A stretch of DNA of 14,091 bases from Nitrospira sp. UBA2083 (GTDB lineage: Bacteria > Nitrospirota > Nitrospiria > Nitrospirales > Nitrospiraceae): assembly GCA_002331625.1 (NCBI GenBank), contig DCZN01000092.1:306-14396 (forward strand). Reading direction: 5' to 3'. This document shows positions 5,874-14,091 of this stretch, one piece after another. Under the pieces are notes generated by a model that was not told the origin of the DNA, did no database searches, and was given only the letters and a program-made list of their open reading frames with translations. The stretch's first letter is position 1. The number at the start of each line of letters is the position of its first letter. The position numbers and the translations under genes are program-made.

Positions 5874-6197
5874 ATGAGTGATTCGAAAGATCCCACCGTT
5901 ACGTTCAATGTCATCCTGAAACCATCAGATTCCTCCGCGCACCCACTGGCAGCCAATCATACGAATGTGGCACTGGTCCAGGGGATTGCCTGTGTTGATT
6001 TCGGCTTCATCGAACCGTCCCTGCTCGCTGCGATCACAAAGGCGGCAAAAGAAAAGCAAGCAGCTCCGCACACTGTGGAAGGGCACCTCGTGACGCGCGT
6101 GGCCATGGACGTCGGCGTGCTCGCACGGTTGCACCAGCAAATTGAGCAAGTATTGGTGAGCCTGGGTACGGCACGGAAACAGGGCGCCAAAGCATGA
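5874..6197 (+). CDS. 107-aa cytoplasmic protein, faintly DUF3467-like, first gene of RTX cluster
   Basis: This 107-aa protein has no signal peptide or membrane segment. It contains a strand-rich core (NVALVQGIACVDFGFIEPS), a short Ala/Lys-rich helix (LLAAITKAAKEKQAA), a strand (HLVTRVAMDVGV) and a C-terminal helix (LARLHQQIEQVLVSLG). The arrangement of a nucleotide-binding-free strand with DFG, a conserved Arg strand and a terminal helix is faintly like small DUF3467 proteins, but I would not assign that family without a profile search. ATG 5874 is chosen with AAAGGAG at 5858-5864, 9 nt upstream; the upstream in-frame ATG at 5841 has no ribosome site. It is followed after 46 nt by the exported protein and appears to be co-transcribed with it and with the RTX gene. 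Possible roles as a regulator or cytoplasmic helper for the RTX protein are speculative. Confidence 0.78.
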   Translation: MSDSKDPTVTFNVILKPSDSSAHPLAANHTNVALVQGIACVDFGFIEPSLLAAITKAAKEKQAAPHTVEGHLVTRVAMDVGVLARLHQQIEQVLVSLGTARKQGAKA

Positions 6198-6243
6198 GCC
6201 CAATAGTATGCGCGTGGGAATACCTATCGGAGGTATGTCGACG

Positions 6244-7275
6244 ATGATACCAAGCCGGGTGGGGATCGTGGTGATAGGGCTTGTGCTGATAGTCAGTACT
6301 GTTTGCTCGGCAGGGCTGTTCAAAGAAGAAACCGTTGCAGAGCGATTTGATAAAGCCATGAAGAAACTCGCGGAGCGTTGTGAGAAGGAGCCACCCAAGC
6401 GTGGCGACACTACCTGCGACCCTCTGAAGCTGAAGCCAGCTGATCCTCTGGCGACCGAAGAAGGGCGCTTTGCTCACAGCATCAAGATCCCGAATCTTCT
6501 GCCAGAGGACAGCGGATATAAACCAGGGATGACGACAAAAGAATACTTCGACCATCTTTGTAAGAACGAAGCTGGAGAATTCATTTTTAAGGCGATAGAG
6601 AATGTCGAAGGCATCATGCAGATGCGCCCAAGGTCCGAAGCGACTGACTACATGCTGCAACATCTCTACGCCTTGGAAGATCCGTATGGGCAAACATACG
6701 GTGAAGAATTCAACATAGGCCCAGAAGCCCTTAAGCCGGGAACATTTCAAGATGGGTATGTGAATCCCCCCTATGCCGATGCCGTTAAAACAAAGGATAT
6801 CAAAAAGAGAACGTATGAACTGTATAAACCTGATCAGAACTACAAGTTTCTTGAGAAACCCATTCCTGTTTCCCTCCAGAATCCAACTGATGGTGCCAAA
6901 TATCTTCACTACACCAGACCGAACACTGAGAAGCTGATATTTGCAGACGGTCAATATATGTATCCGCGTGATCAGCAACCTCCACTGATCGAAGATCGGG
7001 TGAAGGAGCCAAAGAGTCGTTATGGATTTACCTGGAGGGGGATCACACGCCCGCATGATCGTGAACTGGGTATTGCGGGAGGCGAAGTCATCATCCTTGA
7101 TTTGCAGACCAATGAAGTGTTGGCGGTCAAGCGAGGCTACCTTGCGAGCGGAAAGACTCTGGAAACTACTGGAGGTATCTGGTGGCTGGGAGCTGCGGCC
7201 TGTCCCCCAAGGCCGGTAACAGCCATGGGAGGGTTACTGCATAAAGTGCTCAAACCTACGTCCTCAGTTAATTAA
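6244..7275 (+). CDS. Exported 343-aa protein of unknown function preceding the RTX gene
   Basis: This 343-aa protein has an N-terminal Sec signal (hydrophobic residues 6-20, cleavage likely after CSA at 21-23). Cys21 is not in a proper lipobox (STV precedes it), so it is probably periplasmic or secreted rather than a lipoprotein. The mature part is mixed alpha/beta, has four cysteines (46, 58, 106, 320), a helical stretch around CKNEAGEFIFKAIENVEGI (106-124), a Tyr/Pro-rich middle (170-260), and a compact end: RYGFTWRGITRPHDRE, the strand pair GGEVIILDLQTNEVLAVKRG (279-298), and GIWWLGAAACPP (311-322). I recognise no domain with a known reaction. Start 6244 is chosen because GGAGG lies 10 nt upstream; ATGs at 6235 (1 nt from that site) and 6208 are in frame. 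Its stop is 16 nt before the RTX start, so they are very probably translated from one mRNA. A partner, processing or surface-anchoring role for the RTX protein is possible. Confidence 0.82.
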   Translation: MIPSRVGIVVIGLVLIVSTVCSAGLFKEETVAERFDKAMKKLAERCEKEPPKRGDTTCDPLKLKPADPLATEEGRFAHSIKIPNLLPEDSGYKPGMTTKEYFDHLCKNEAGEFIFKAIENVEGIMQMRPRSEATDYMLQHLYALEDPYGQTYGEEFNIGPEALKPGTFQDGYVNPPYADAVKTKDIKKRTYELYKPDQNYKFLEKPIPVSLQNPTDGAKYLHYTRPNTEKLIFADGQYMYPRDQQPPLIEDRVKEPKSRYGFTWRGITRPHDRELGIAGGEVIILDLQTNEVLAVKRGYLASGKTLETTGGIWWLGAAACPPRPVTAMGGLLHKVLKPTSSVN

Positions 7276-7291
7276 AGAGGAATAAGTAATA

Positions 7292-10200
7292 ATGTCCAAC
7301 TTCACACTTGCTCAGTTAAAAAAAGCCTACGACGCCACACTAGAGCAGACAGCCGCTGAGTCGTTTTTGTTTCAGGGAATGGCACCTCAAGCATATATCG
7401 ATGCTCTGAGAAGGGGCAATAATCCGCTGGCTGATCCAGGTGCTGATAACTTGGATGGGAAACTCCGGATGACGTTGGAGCAGGCTCAGGTATTTCGAAT
7501 GCGCTATCGTATCATCGATGCCTATCAAAACGATGCCACCGGATTTTCGGCGGTCGCGCTGCGAGATAATGATACCCCGAACCGAGTCGTAATCGCGGTG
7601 CGGAGTACAGAGCTCATTAATGACCGGACACGTGACCTAGGGGCAGATCTCCAGATCTTCACAAGCGGCTTTGCCTTTGATCAAATTCTGTCGGCCCAGG
7701 ACTTCCTCGCTCGCGTTCGGCCCCAATTGCAGCCTGAGGAAAAGATTGACGTAGTAGGTTATTCGCTGAGCGGCAACATCGTCCGCACCTTGGCGGCCAT
7801 GTACCCGGATATCATCAATCAGGATCCAGGTGGCAACGTAGTCTTCAATGCAACGGGGCTTGGTGGGTTCAGCGACCCAACCGGCCAGAACCGTTCACGC
7901 AGTGCTGTGCTGCAAGAAATGATGGATTTGTACCGACAGGTGGAGGCTGATCCAAGTAGCGCCACAGACGTATCCTTTTTACTCCAGCCTTTGCAGTTTG
8001 CGGCGATTGCCGCTTCACCCATTGATCGCACTGATCCAAGCGGGAATGTATACCCCAGTCCGCGACAAGATTTTGCCCAGGCCTACATCCAAAACAAATA
8101 CAGCACATTCTACAATGATTTGGGAACCACGGTCGCCGAACCATCCTTCACACAGTATGTCGGCGTTGCTCTATCCGGTTTCGATGCAAATGCCGTGGCG
8201 AATTCAGGAAGTCACCCGGCTCCTATTGGCATTGCGATCGAAGGCCAACCGGTGGTGGAAATCCCAGGCGTCGCCTCACGATTTGATTATCTCAATACTC
8301 ACAGTCTCACCCTTATAGCCGATTCATTACGGCTTCAGATCCTCTTCAAAGAGATCGACCCCACGGTTTCGACTGATACGATTCAGGCGATCTTTCAAGC
8401 ATCTTCCGCGAGTGCCGCGAGTACCTTGCTCGGGCGAGCTGAAAAGGACACGCTAGAAAACGCGCTCGACGCGGTTCGTCGTGCACTCTTGCCGATGGAT
8501 CAACATTTCGAGCCAACACCATCTACCGATGCTCCTGGTGGGTTTGGGAACATTGCAAACCGCTCGGCCTTTCACGGCAACATTGCGGCTGTCGAGGCGG
8601 CATTACCACCACAAGCGAGTCCGTATCGAATCGAGACGTTGGTGGATCGTTCACTCGAGGAGGTCAAGGGGAACGCGCTGCTGAATGATGCGATAGGAAA
8701 GGGACTCGCGTATCGGTACGCCCTCACGGTGTTGAATCCCTTCGTTATCATCGGGCCGACATATGAGCAACACAATGTCAACGGCGAATTGGCATTGTTT
8801 GATCCAAGAACTGGGCTTGGATCAATCACCGCCGACTATATTCAAGATCGAGGGCTGTTTCTCCAGACCAAACTCGTATTGAATCAAGCCAATCTTGATA
8901 GACCGCTCAATCCGTTTGCCCTCACGCACTATCACGATAACACGACAGGATATGACATTCCGTCTGGGCTCAGTATCTTGCCAGGCCTCCAACGTGAATA
9001 TGTGTTTGGGTCCGACAGTGCGGAGACTATTTCTGGTGGAATTCTCTTCGCGAGCGACCATCTGTACGGCGGCGATGGTGCCGACACCCTTTTAGGCCAC
9101 GGCGGGACCGATTATCTCCAAGGTGATGCCGGGAACGATATACTCGATGGTGGATCGGGAGCAGATCGCATGTTGGGAGGCCAGGGAGATGATACCTATG
9201 TTGTTGATGACCTGGGCGATCAGGTTCTAGAAGGTGCTGATAACGGGAGTGATACGGTCCAGAGTTCTGTGAGCCTCGCGCTCGGTGCCAATGTCGAAGA
9301 CCTCACGTTGACAGGCACAGACGATCTTAACGGCGAGGGGAACAATCTCGATAATCTCATCATCGGGAATGATGGCATCAATCGCTTGGAGGGGAAAAAT
9401 GGCCGAGACCATCTCATCGGAGGCGGGCAAGACGACATTCTTATCGGCGGGCTTGGCGACGATCTCCTCGAAGGCGGTGAGGGGTTGGATACTTATTACT
9501 ACAACATAGGCGATGGAACGGATCAAATTGAGGACACCGATGCGACCGGCCGGATCATCTTCAATGGTCGCCTGCTGGTCGGTGGCGTTCGGAAAGCGGA
9601 GGATCCGGCCGATACCTACAAGAGTCCTGACGGAGTCTTCACCTACGTGATGTCTGGTGGTCACCTGATCGTGAACGGCGTCCTGACGATCAATGCCGAC
9701 TTTGAAAGCGGGCAGTTCGGGATTCAGTTGGATGAATTGTCGGATTATCTCAGGGACACGGGTCCACCGACCGGCCCTTTTGAAGATATTCTGATTGGTG
9801 GCGACGGTGGGGAACAAGGAGGAAATCCGCTTCGAAACGGACCCCTCGCTATTTATGGAAACGGCGGAAATGATGCCATCGTTTCAAGCACTCGATTCGG
9901 GGGATCCTTTGCGGATGGGGGCGAGGGCGATGATCTCCTCCATGGCGGTTCGGGGCCAGGAACACGTCCGGACTACCTAGTAGGTGGTCCCGGAGACGAT
10001 TACGGCACCCCCGGCTCGCAGGGAATCTTTCTTGGTGGCGAGGGGAATGATGTCGGCTACGCAGTTCTCCTTGAACTCTCTACGAGTATTCCGACCAGAT
10101 ACAGCGGCCCGGTCTATATGGATGGTGAGGCCGGTGATGATCAACTGAGTGGTTCTTTGGGTGGCGATGTGCTCAAGGGTGGTGATGACGATGACATTTT

Positions 10201-13200
10201 GCGGGGGGAGAACATTCCCTCAGGGTGGACTGCGAGAATCGGTCTCAAGGACTACTACCCCGCGACTGGAGCATGGGAGGCCGTTCAGCAACCTCAAGAA
10301 CTATTTTCCGCCAGCGGAGGCGCCGATTTTCTTGATGGCGGGGCCGGCGATGATCTCATCGTAGGAGACGGTGGCGACGATATCGTATGGGGCGGACCAG
10401 GTGATGATCGTCTCTACGGCGATGATGAAACAGGGTATCGAGTTGAACCAGGGGCTGATCTTCTCGATGGAGGTGACGGTAGCGACATCTTGAGCGGCGG
10501 GGATGGCAACGATTCACTTTCTGGCGGAACCGGAGCGGATCGGCTCTACGGAGATCTTGACGATGATATCCTCGATGGGGGTGAGGGTGCCGATACGATG
10601 TTTGGGGGCGACGGGGCCGATGAACTCTACGGGGGAGCGGGCGATGACCTCGTGGTAGGCGATGGATTAAACAACGAGTACCAGTCTGGTACCGCCGGCG
10701 CAGATGATTTCTTGGATGGAGGCGATGGCAACGATGTTCTGGAAGGAGGCATCGGCGACGATACGCTTTTCGGCGGAGCAGGTCGTGATGTGCTCTTTGG
10801 ACAGGACGGGAACGATTTGTTGTTCGGCGATGAGGGCGACGATGAGCTTCAAGGGATGGTGGGCGACGATCTGCTCAGAGGTGGGACCGGAAATGATCGT
10901 CTCTTCGGTCAAGAGGGGGCAGATACGATCTTTGGGGACACGGGAGATGACACGTTGTCCGGCGGTGACGGCAATGACGTTTTGATCGGTGGAAATGGGG
11001 TCGATATTGTTTCTGGTGGCCATGGCGATGATCAATTAATCGGCGGGCAAGGCTTCGATGGGTATCTTTTCGATCCTGGTGATGGCCGTGATACCATAAC
11101 AGACACGGTACTCAGCGGGGCGGAGAATATTATCCAGTTTGGAGTCGGGATTACTCTCGAATCGCTGACCTTCCTTCACAATCCTCTTCAGCAAACCCTC
11201 ACGATTCAGGTGAGCGGCAGCGATTCGATCACGCTGCTGGGATTCGACCCCAATACCTTCAACTATGTCATCGACAGGCTCAGCTTCGGCGGCGAATCGC
11301 AGGTGTCGTTGGCGGATCGATTGCCTCTGCCTGGGGGGCTGCTCCAAGGGTCCGATGACGACAACGTGATCCGCAGCGGGGCCGGCAACGATACGATCTT
11401 GGCTGGAGCGGGCCACGATTCCATCAACGCCGGAGCTGGGAACGATATGATGCTTGGCGAAAGCGGGAACGATTCCCTGGCCGGTGGGGCCGGGGCCGAC
11501 ACGTATATATTCAATGCTGGGGATGGAACAGATACGGTGTTGGACACCGCTGGGGAGGGCAATCGGCTGGTCTTTGGGCCAGGGATATCTGCCGGTGCGG
11601 TGGCACTAGGGGTGACTGGGGAGAGCTCGCTCGCCATCCGTACAGGAGTGGCCGGCGATGCGATTCACATCCTGCATGATGTCTTTGCTGGTGATCGCCC
11701 TTCAATCGATAGGCTGGAGTTTGCCGACGGCACGGCGCTGTCGATTGATGAATTGTTGGAACAGGGCATCGAGATCAATGGAACGGCGGGTTCGGACACA
11801 TTGACAGGCACGGCTCTGAGTGATCGCATCTCTGGGGGTGCTGGTGATGACATCATCCTCGGCGGCCTGGGAGCAGATATTCTGCGTGGAGAGGACGGGG
11901 ACGATCTGCTCCTTGGCCAGGACGGGCCTGATCAGCTCGATGGCGGATCTGGTTCCGATGTACTGGAAGGGGGAGCTGGAGAAGATACCTACATCTTCGG
12001 TCGGGGATATGGACAGGATGTGCTGAGGGATTCCCCGGTCGAACAGTCCGGCCCGAATACCATTCAGTTGACCAGCGGCATTGCTCCCCACGAAGTCCGT
12101 TTACAAGCTCGATCATCGGAAGATGGAACCACTGTCGTCCTCACGATTGTTGGGACTCAAGACGCACTGACGCTGCTCGGCGCAAGCGATCCGAGCCTTC
12201 TGCCGATCAGCCGGATTCGCTTTGCCGACGGGACGAGTTGGGATACCGCCGAGATTGTGAGTCGCATCGAAGGGGTACGGGTCACTGCGTCGGCGACCGG
12301 CAGTTCTCTGATGGGGACCGGGTTCCGAGACGAATTGATCGGCGCGCAGGGCAACGATGACCTGGATGGATTGAGTGGCCCAGATCGGATGGTCGGGGGA
12401 GCAGGCGACGATCGGTATCGCGTCGATCACATCGGGGATACGGTGGTGGAAACGACGGATGGAGGTACCGATACGGTCTTGAGCCTGATCGATTACGTAC
12501 TGCCCTCCAATGTGGAGAATCTATTCCTGCGCTCGACGGGGCTCACGGCCACTGATCCGGTTCGTGGCGAGGGGAATGCCGGCGCAAATCTGTTGTTGGG
12601 AAACTTCGTGAGCAATGTGTTGATCGGTGGAGAAGGCGCAGACACGCTGTGGGGTGGATTCAGCGTCGGTGGGGACTATGGCCAGGGCAACGACGACTTA
12701 CATGGTGGGATCGGAAGCGACACGTATGTGATTGAGAGCGATTTCAACGGCTTCGATACGATTCATGATATCGCGCGACCTGGAGAGGGAAACCGTCTTC
12801 AGTTTGGTTCCACAGTCCGTCCGGAGGATCTGCTATTCGTTCAGGAGGGTTCAGCTCTGCGGATGACGAACAGTGGTGGGGCACATGGAGTGATTCTCGC
12901 GGATTTCGATCCACATGGAGTCACCGGGTCGCTCGTGACCGAAGTCGTCGCCTTTAGCGGCGGGGTGGAGGATGTCACGGGTGGGTATGAGACGAGCCTG
13001 TTAGCGGTGATGAATCCGATGGTCGGCACTGACCAGGCCGACGCGTTGACCGGCACCTCGAACGCCGAGGTGCTTCGGGCACATGCCGGTGATGATGTGC
13101 TGATGGGTGGCAGCGGGAATGATGTGCTCATCGGCGGGACCGGCAGCGATGTCTATGTATTTCATCAGGGCGATGGGTTCGATCTGATCGATGATCATCC

Positions 13201-14091
13201 TGGACTGGGAGAGATGAATTGGGTGCAGTTCGGTTCGGGCATTACGCCGGACATGCTTCGCGTGGTGTATAGCGGAACATTCGGCATGGGAGGCCTGACC
13301 GTACGAATTGGCTCATCTGGAGATGGACTGCACTTTCTTGGAGCCTCAGCCGAAGATCAGACCGAACCACACGCAGTCGACGAGTTTCATTTTGCGGACG
13401 GCACGCAGCTGACCTTTGCCCAGCTTTTTGAGCACGAGGTCTTGGTGCAAGGAACCGGACGAAGCGACGGAGAATTATTCGGAACCTTCGCCCATGATCG
13501 CCTGCTGGGGCTCGGCGGAAGTGAGACTCTGTCCGCGGGTGCCGGTGATGACACGCTCATCGGTGGAGCCGGTCATGATGTGTTGGACGGTGGAGAGGGC
13601 AGCGACACCTATCTCTTTAATACGGGAGATGGGATGGATGTGATTCAGGATGACGCAGGTCTTTCCGATGTCAATCGTCTTCGATTCGGAACCGGGATTA
13701 CGGTCAACGATCTGACCTCGTTTGATGCCGGTGATGGCTTTACCGTGAATAGAATTGAGATTGGAACAGCTGGCGATGCGATCCTTCTCCCCAATGTTAT
13801 CGGTTACCGTCCTGGGCTTACTGTTGCGGAGTTTGCCGACGGCGTGACCCTCGATCTTTATGATCTTCACGCAGCAAGTCGGGTGACCACCTCTCAAACC
13901 ATTCTTGGGGATGGTCGGGAACAAGTGTTGCTCGGTGGACTGGGGAACGACACCATCCTTGCCGGAACTGCAGCGACGACCATGATCGGTCTTGCCGGCC
14001 ATGACACATTGATCGGAGGAGCCGCTGCAGACTTGCTCATGGGGGGACGTGGGGATGATCGTGTGCAGGGTGGTGCCGGCAACGACACCTA
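7292..14091 (+). CDS. Giant RTX calcium-binding protein with N-terminal lipase-like alpha/beta-hydrolase domain (3' end beyond window)
   Basis: This open frame continues past the right edge with at least 2266 residues. It lacks an N-terminal signal, as expected of a type I secretion substrate whose C-terminal signal would lie outside the window. Residues 1-340 form an alpha/beta-hydrolase domain like those of RTX lipases: a strand with AVRSTE (about 102-107, related to the RGTE motif), the nucleophile elbow VVGYSLSGN with Ser158, and a candidate catalytic His337 in NTHSLTLIADSL. Residues 340-590 are a linker region common to this RTX class (LAYRYALTVLNPFVI). RTX nonapeptides (GGxGxDxUx) start at 593. 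The long central zone is about 832-1253, densest at 1009-1253. From 1255 on, RTX blocks alternate with six domains of haemolysin-type calcium-binding-related type. In the extracellular medium calcium would fold the arrays. AGAGGA lies about 9 nt before the ATG. Lipolysis, adhesion or both are plausible; the substrate is unknown. Confidence 0.95.
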   Translation, partial: MSNFTLAQLKKAYDATLEQTAAESFLFQGMAPQAYIDALRRGNNPLADPGADNLDGKLRMTLEQAQVFRMRYRIIDAYQNDATGFSAVALRDNDTPNRVVIAVRSTELINDRTRDLGADLQIFTSGFAFDQILSAQDFLARVRPQLQPEEKIDVVGYSLSGNIVRTLAAMYPDIINQDPGGNVVFNATGLGGFSDPTGQNRSRSAVLQEMMDLYRQVEADPSSATDVSFLLQPLQFAAIAASPIDRTDPSGNVYPSPRQDFAQAYIQNKYSTFYNDLGTTVAEPSFTQYVGVALSGFDANAVANSGSHPAPIGIAIEGQPVVEIPGVASRFDYLNTHSLTLIADSLRLQILFKEIDPTVSTDTIQAIFQASSASAASTLLGRAEKDTLENALDAVRRALLPMDQHFEPTPSTDAPGGFGNIANRSAFHGNIAAVEAALPPQASPYRIETLVDRSLEEVKGNALLNDAIGKGLAYRYALTVLNPFVIIGPTYEQHNVNGELALFDPRTGLGSITADYIQDRGLFLQTKLVLNQANLDRPLNPFALTHYHDNTTGYDIPSGLSILPGLQREYVFGSDSAETISGGILFASDHLYGGDGADTLLGHGGTDYLQGDAGNDILDGGSGADRMLGGQGDDTYVVDDLGDQVLEGADNGSDTVQSSVSLALGANVEDLTLTGTDDLNGEGNNLDNLIIGNDGINRLEGKNGRDHLIGGGQDDILIGGLGDDLLEGGEGLDTYYYNIGDGTDQIEDTDATGRIIFNGRLLVGGVRKAEDPADTYKSPDGVFTYVMSGGHLIVNGVLTINADFESGQFGIQLDELSDYLRDTGPPTGPFEDILIGGDGGEQGGNPLRNGPLAIYGNGGNDAIVSSTRFGGSFADGGEGDDLLHGGSGPGTRPDYLVGGPGDDYGTPGSQGIFLGGEGNDVGYAVLLELSTSIPTRYSGPVYMDGEAGDDQLSGSLGGDVLKGGDDDDILRGENIPSGWTARIGLKDYYPATGAWEAVQQPQELFSASGGADFLDGGAGDDLIVGDGGDDIVWGGPGDDRLYGDDETGYRVEPGADLLDGGDGSDILSGGDGNDSLSGGTGADRLYGDLDDDILDGGEGADTMFGGDGADELYGGAGDDLVVGDGLNNEYQSGTAGADDFLDGGDGNDVLEGGIGDDTLFGGAGRDVLFGQDGNDLLFGDEGDDELQGMVGDDLLRGGTGNDRLFGQEGADTIFGDTGDDTLSGGDGNDVLIGGNGVDIVSGGHGDDQLIGGQGFDGYLFDPGDGRDTITDTVLSGAENIIQFGVGITLESLTFLHNPLQQTLTIQVSGSDSITLLGFDPNTFNYVIDRLSFGGESQVSLADRLPLPGGLLQGSDDDNVIRSGAGNDTILAGAGHDSINAGAGNDMMLGESGNDSLAGGAGADTYIFNAGDGTDTVLDTAGEGNRLVFGPGISAGAVALGVTGESSLAIRTGVAGDAIHILHDVFAGDRPSIDRLEFADGTALSIDELLEQGIEINGTAGSDTLTGTALSDRISGGAGDDIILGGLGADILRGEDGDDLLLGQDGPDQLDGGSGSDVLEGGAGEDTYIFGRGYGQDVLRDSPVEQSGPNTIQLTSGIAPHEVRLQARSSEDGTTVVLTIVGTQDALTLLGASDPSLLPISRIRFADGTSWDTAEIVSRIEGVRVTASATGSSLMGTGFRDELIGAQGNDDLDGLSGPDRMVGGAGDDRYRVDHIGDTVVETTDGGTDTVLSLIDYVLPSNVENLFLRSTGLTATDPVRGEGNAGANLLLGNFVSNVLIGGEGADTLWGGFSVGGDYGQGNDDLHGGIGSDTYVIESDFNGFDTIHDIARPGEGNRLQFGSTVRPEDLLFVQEGSALRMTNSGGAHGVILADFDPHGVTGSLVTEVVAFSGGVEDVTGGYETSLLAVMNPMVGTDQADALTGTSNAEVLRAHAGDDVLMGGSGNDVLIGGTGSDVYVFHQGDGFDLIDDHPGLGEMNWVQFGSGITPDMLRVVYSGTFGMGGLTVRIGSSGDGLHFLGASAEDQTEPHAVDEFHFADGTQLTFAQLFEHEVLVQGTGRSDGELFGTFAHDRLLGLGGSETLSAGAGDDTLIGGAGHDVLDGGEGSDTYLFNTGDGMDVIQDDAGLSDVNRLRFGTGITVNDLTSFDAGDGFTVNRIEIGTAGDAILLPNVIGYRPGLTVAEFADGVTLDLYDLHAASRVTTSQTILGDGREQVLLGGLGNDTILAGTAATTMIGLAGHDTLIGGAAADLLMGGRGDDRVQGGAGNDT
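9068..9204 (+). repeat. First RTX nonapeptide block
   Basis: About five GGxGxDxUx-type repeats (YGGDGADTL, HGGTDYLQG, DAGNDILDG, GSGADRMLG, GQGDDTYVV) encode the first calcium-binding beta-roll after the lipase-like region, residues about 593-637. It runs into a DDTYVVDDLGDQV segment with an ENLTLTG-like strand (VEDLTLTGT), a frequent companion of short RTX blocks. Confidence 0.85.
10316..11050 (+). repeat. Main RTX nonapeptide array
   Basis: About 25 consecutive nonapeptides of GGxGxDxUx type (for example GGAGDDLIV, GGDGNDVLE, GGTGNDRLF) cover residues 1009-1253 almost without a break. Two short insertions interrupt them: DDETGYRVEPGA and GLNNEYQSGTAGA. Each pair of turns is expected to bind calcium in a parallel beta-roll. 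The DNA is correspondingly rich in GGNGGNGANGAT-like words, which explains long antisense open frames on the other strand. Confidence 0.9.
11053..13885 (+). repeat. Six alternating units of RTX block plus calcium-binding-related domain
   Basis: Six diverged copies of a module of about 90-100 residues start near 11053, 11494, 11977, 12715, 13144 and 13603. Each begins with DTYxFxxGDGxD, continues with an NxLxFGxGI strand and a variable middle, and mostly ends with a FADGTxL-like strand. This pattern is that of the haemolysin-type calcium-binding protein related domain (PF06594-like). Short RTX blocks (for example GGAGDDIIL, GGSGNDVLI, GGAGHDVLD) separate the units. One further VENLFLRSTG-type unit sits at about 12420-12640. 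The series is still continuing at the window edge. Confidence 0.85.

Noticed and set aside
6304..6306. Cys21 of the exported 343-aa protein as a lipoprotein attachment site
   Set aside because: The preceding residues are Ser-Thr-Val, which do not fit the lipobox; signal peptidase I cleavage after CSA is more likely.
5925..6410. 161-codon minus-strand open frame across two plus-strand genes
   Set aside because: It spans the gap between two better-supported genes on the other strand and has no recognisable protein features.
6034..7056. 340-codon minus-strand open frame opposite the exported-protein gene
   Set aside because: It has an unusual Phe/Cys/His/Trp-rich composition, no family resemblance and no ribosome site; the plus strand encodes a signal peptide and a well-spaced gene.
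9227..9817. 196-codon minus-strand open frame opposite the RTX gene (and similar ones at 10667-11035, 11036-11416, 11702-12091, 13475-14002)
   Set aside because: They mirror the GG/GAT-rich RTX repeats of the sense strand, show Ile/Val/Asp-biased repetitive composition, and lack ribosome sites.
9068..14091. Repetitive DNA as a CRISPR array or tandem DNA repeat
   Set aside because: Repeats are 27-nt degenerate codon-level repeats in one open reading frame, without constant repeats or unique spacers.

Overview
The window looks like a piece of a chromosome from a Gram-negative, environmental bacterium of medium-high GC. The gene set (sthA-type transhydrogenase, YbaK-like deacylase, exported Tim44-domain protein, long nitrobindin/FABP-like protein, a C-terminally aromatic outer-membrane-like protein, a giant RTX protein) and the style of its small exported proteins would fit Nitrospira/Nitrospirota. 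That assignment is an inference from gene style, because no rRNA or other marker gene is present. I saw no tRNA, rRNA, CRISPR array or intact insertion sequence.

Layout. Positions 1-3287 are a minus-strand block read right to left: sthA (3287-1887), a YbaK/EbsC-family protein (1622-1140) with its own strong promoter and a structured leader of about 140 nt, then an exported Tim44-like protein (920 to beyond the left edge). A divergent intergenic region (3288-3514) holds a CRP/FNR-like palindrome and a candidate promoter, followed by plus-strand genes: an FABP/nitrobindin-like protein (3515-4081), a small outer-membrane-like exported protein (4166-4627) and a 48-residue GTG-start protein (4706-4852). 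A strong hairpin (4882-4911) separates these from a convergent minus-strand gene for a small exported two-cysteine protein (5336-4926).

After a 537-bp intergenic region comes the most striking part: a plus-strand three-gene cluster, apparently driven by a promoter with a perfect TTGACA -35 box (5748-5776). It encodes a 107-aa cytoplasmic protein with faint DUF3467-like character, a 343-aa protein with a Sec signal that I cannot assign, and a giant RTX protein of at least 2266 residues that runs off the right edge. The RTX protein has an N-terminal alpha/beta-hydrolase (lipase-like) domain with an unusual nucleophile elbow, a long central array of calcium-binding nonapeptides, and at least six alternating units of RTX repeats plus a haemolysin-type calcium-binding-related domain. 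It is presumably a type I secretion substrate, but its C-terminal secretion signal and any transporter genes lie outside the window.

The tight spacing (46 and 16 nt) suggests the three genes are co-expressed and may form one surface or secreted lipolytic/adhesive system. That functional link is inference.
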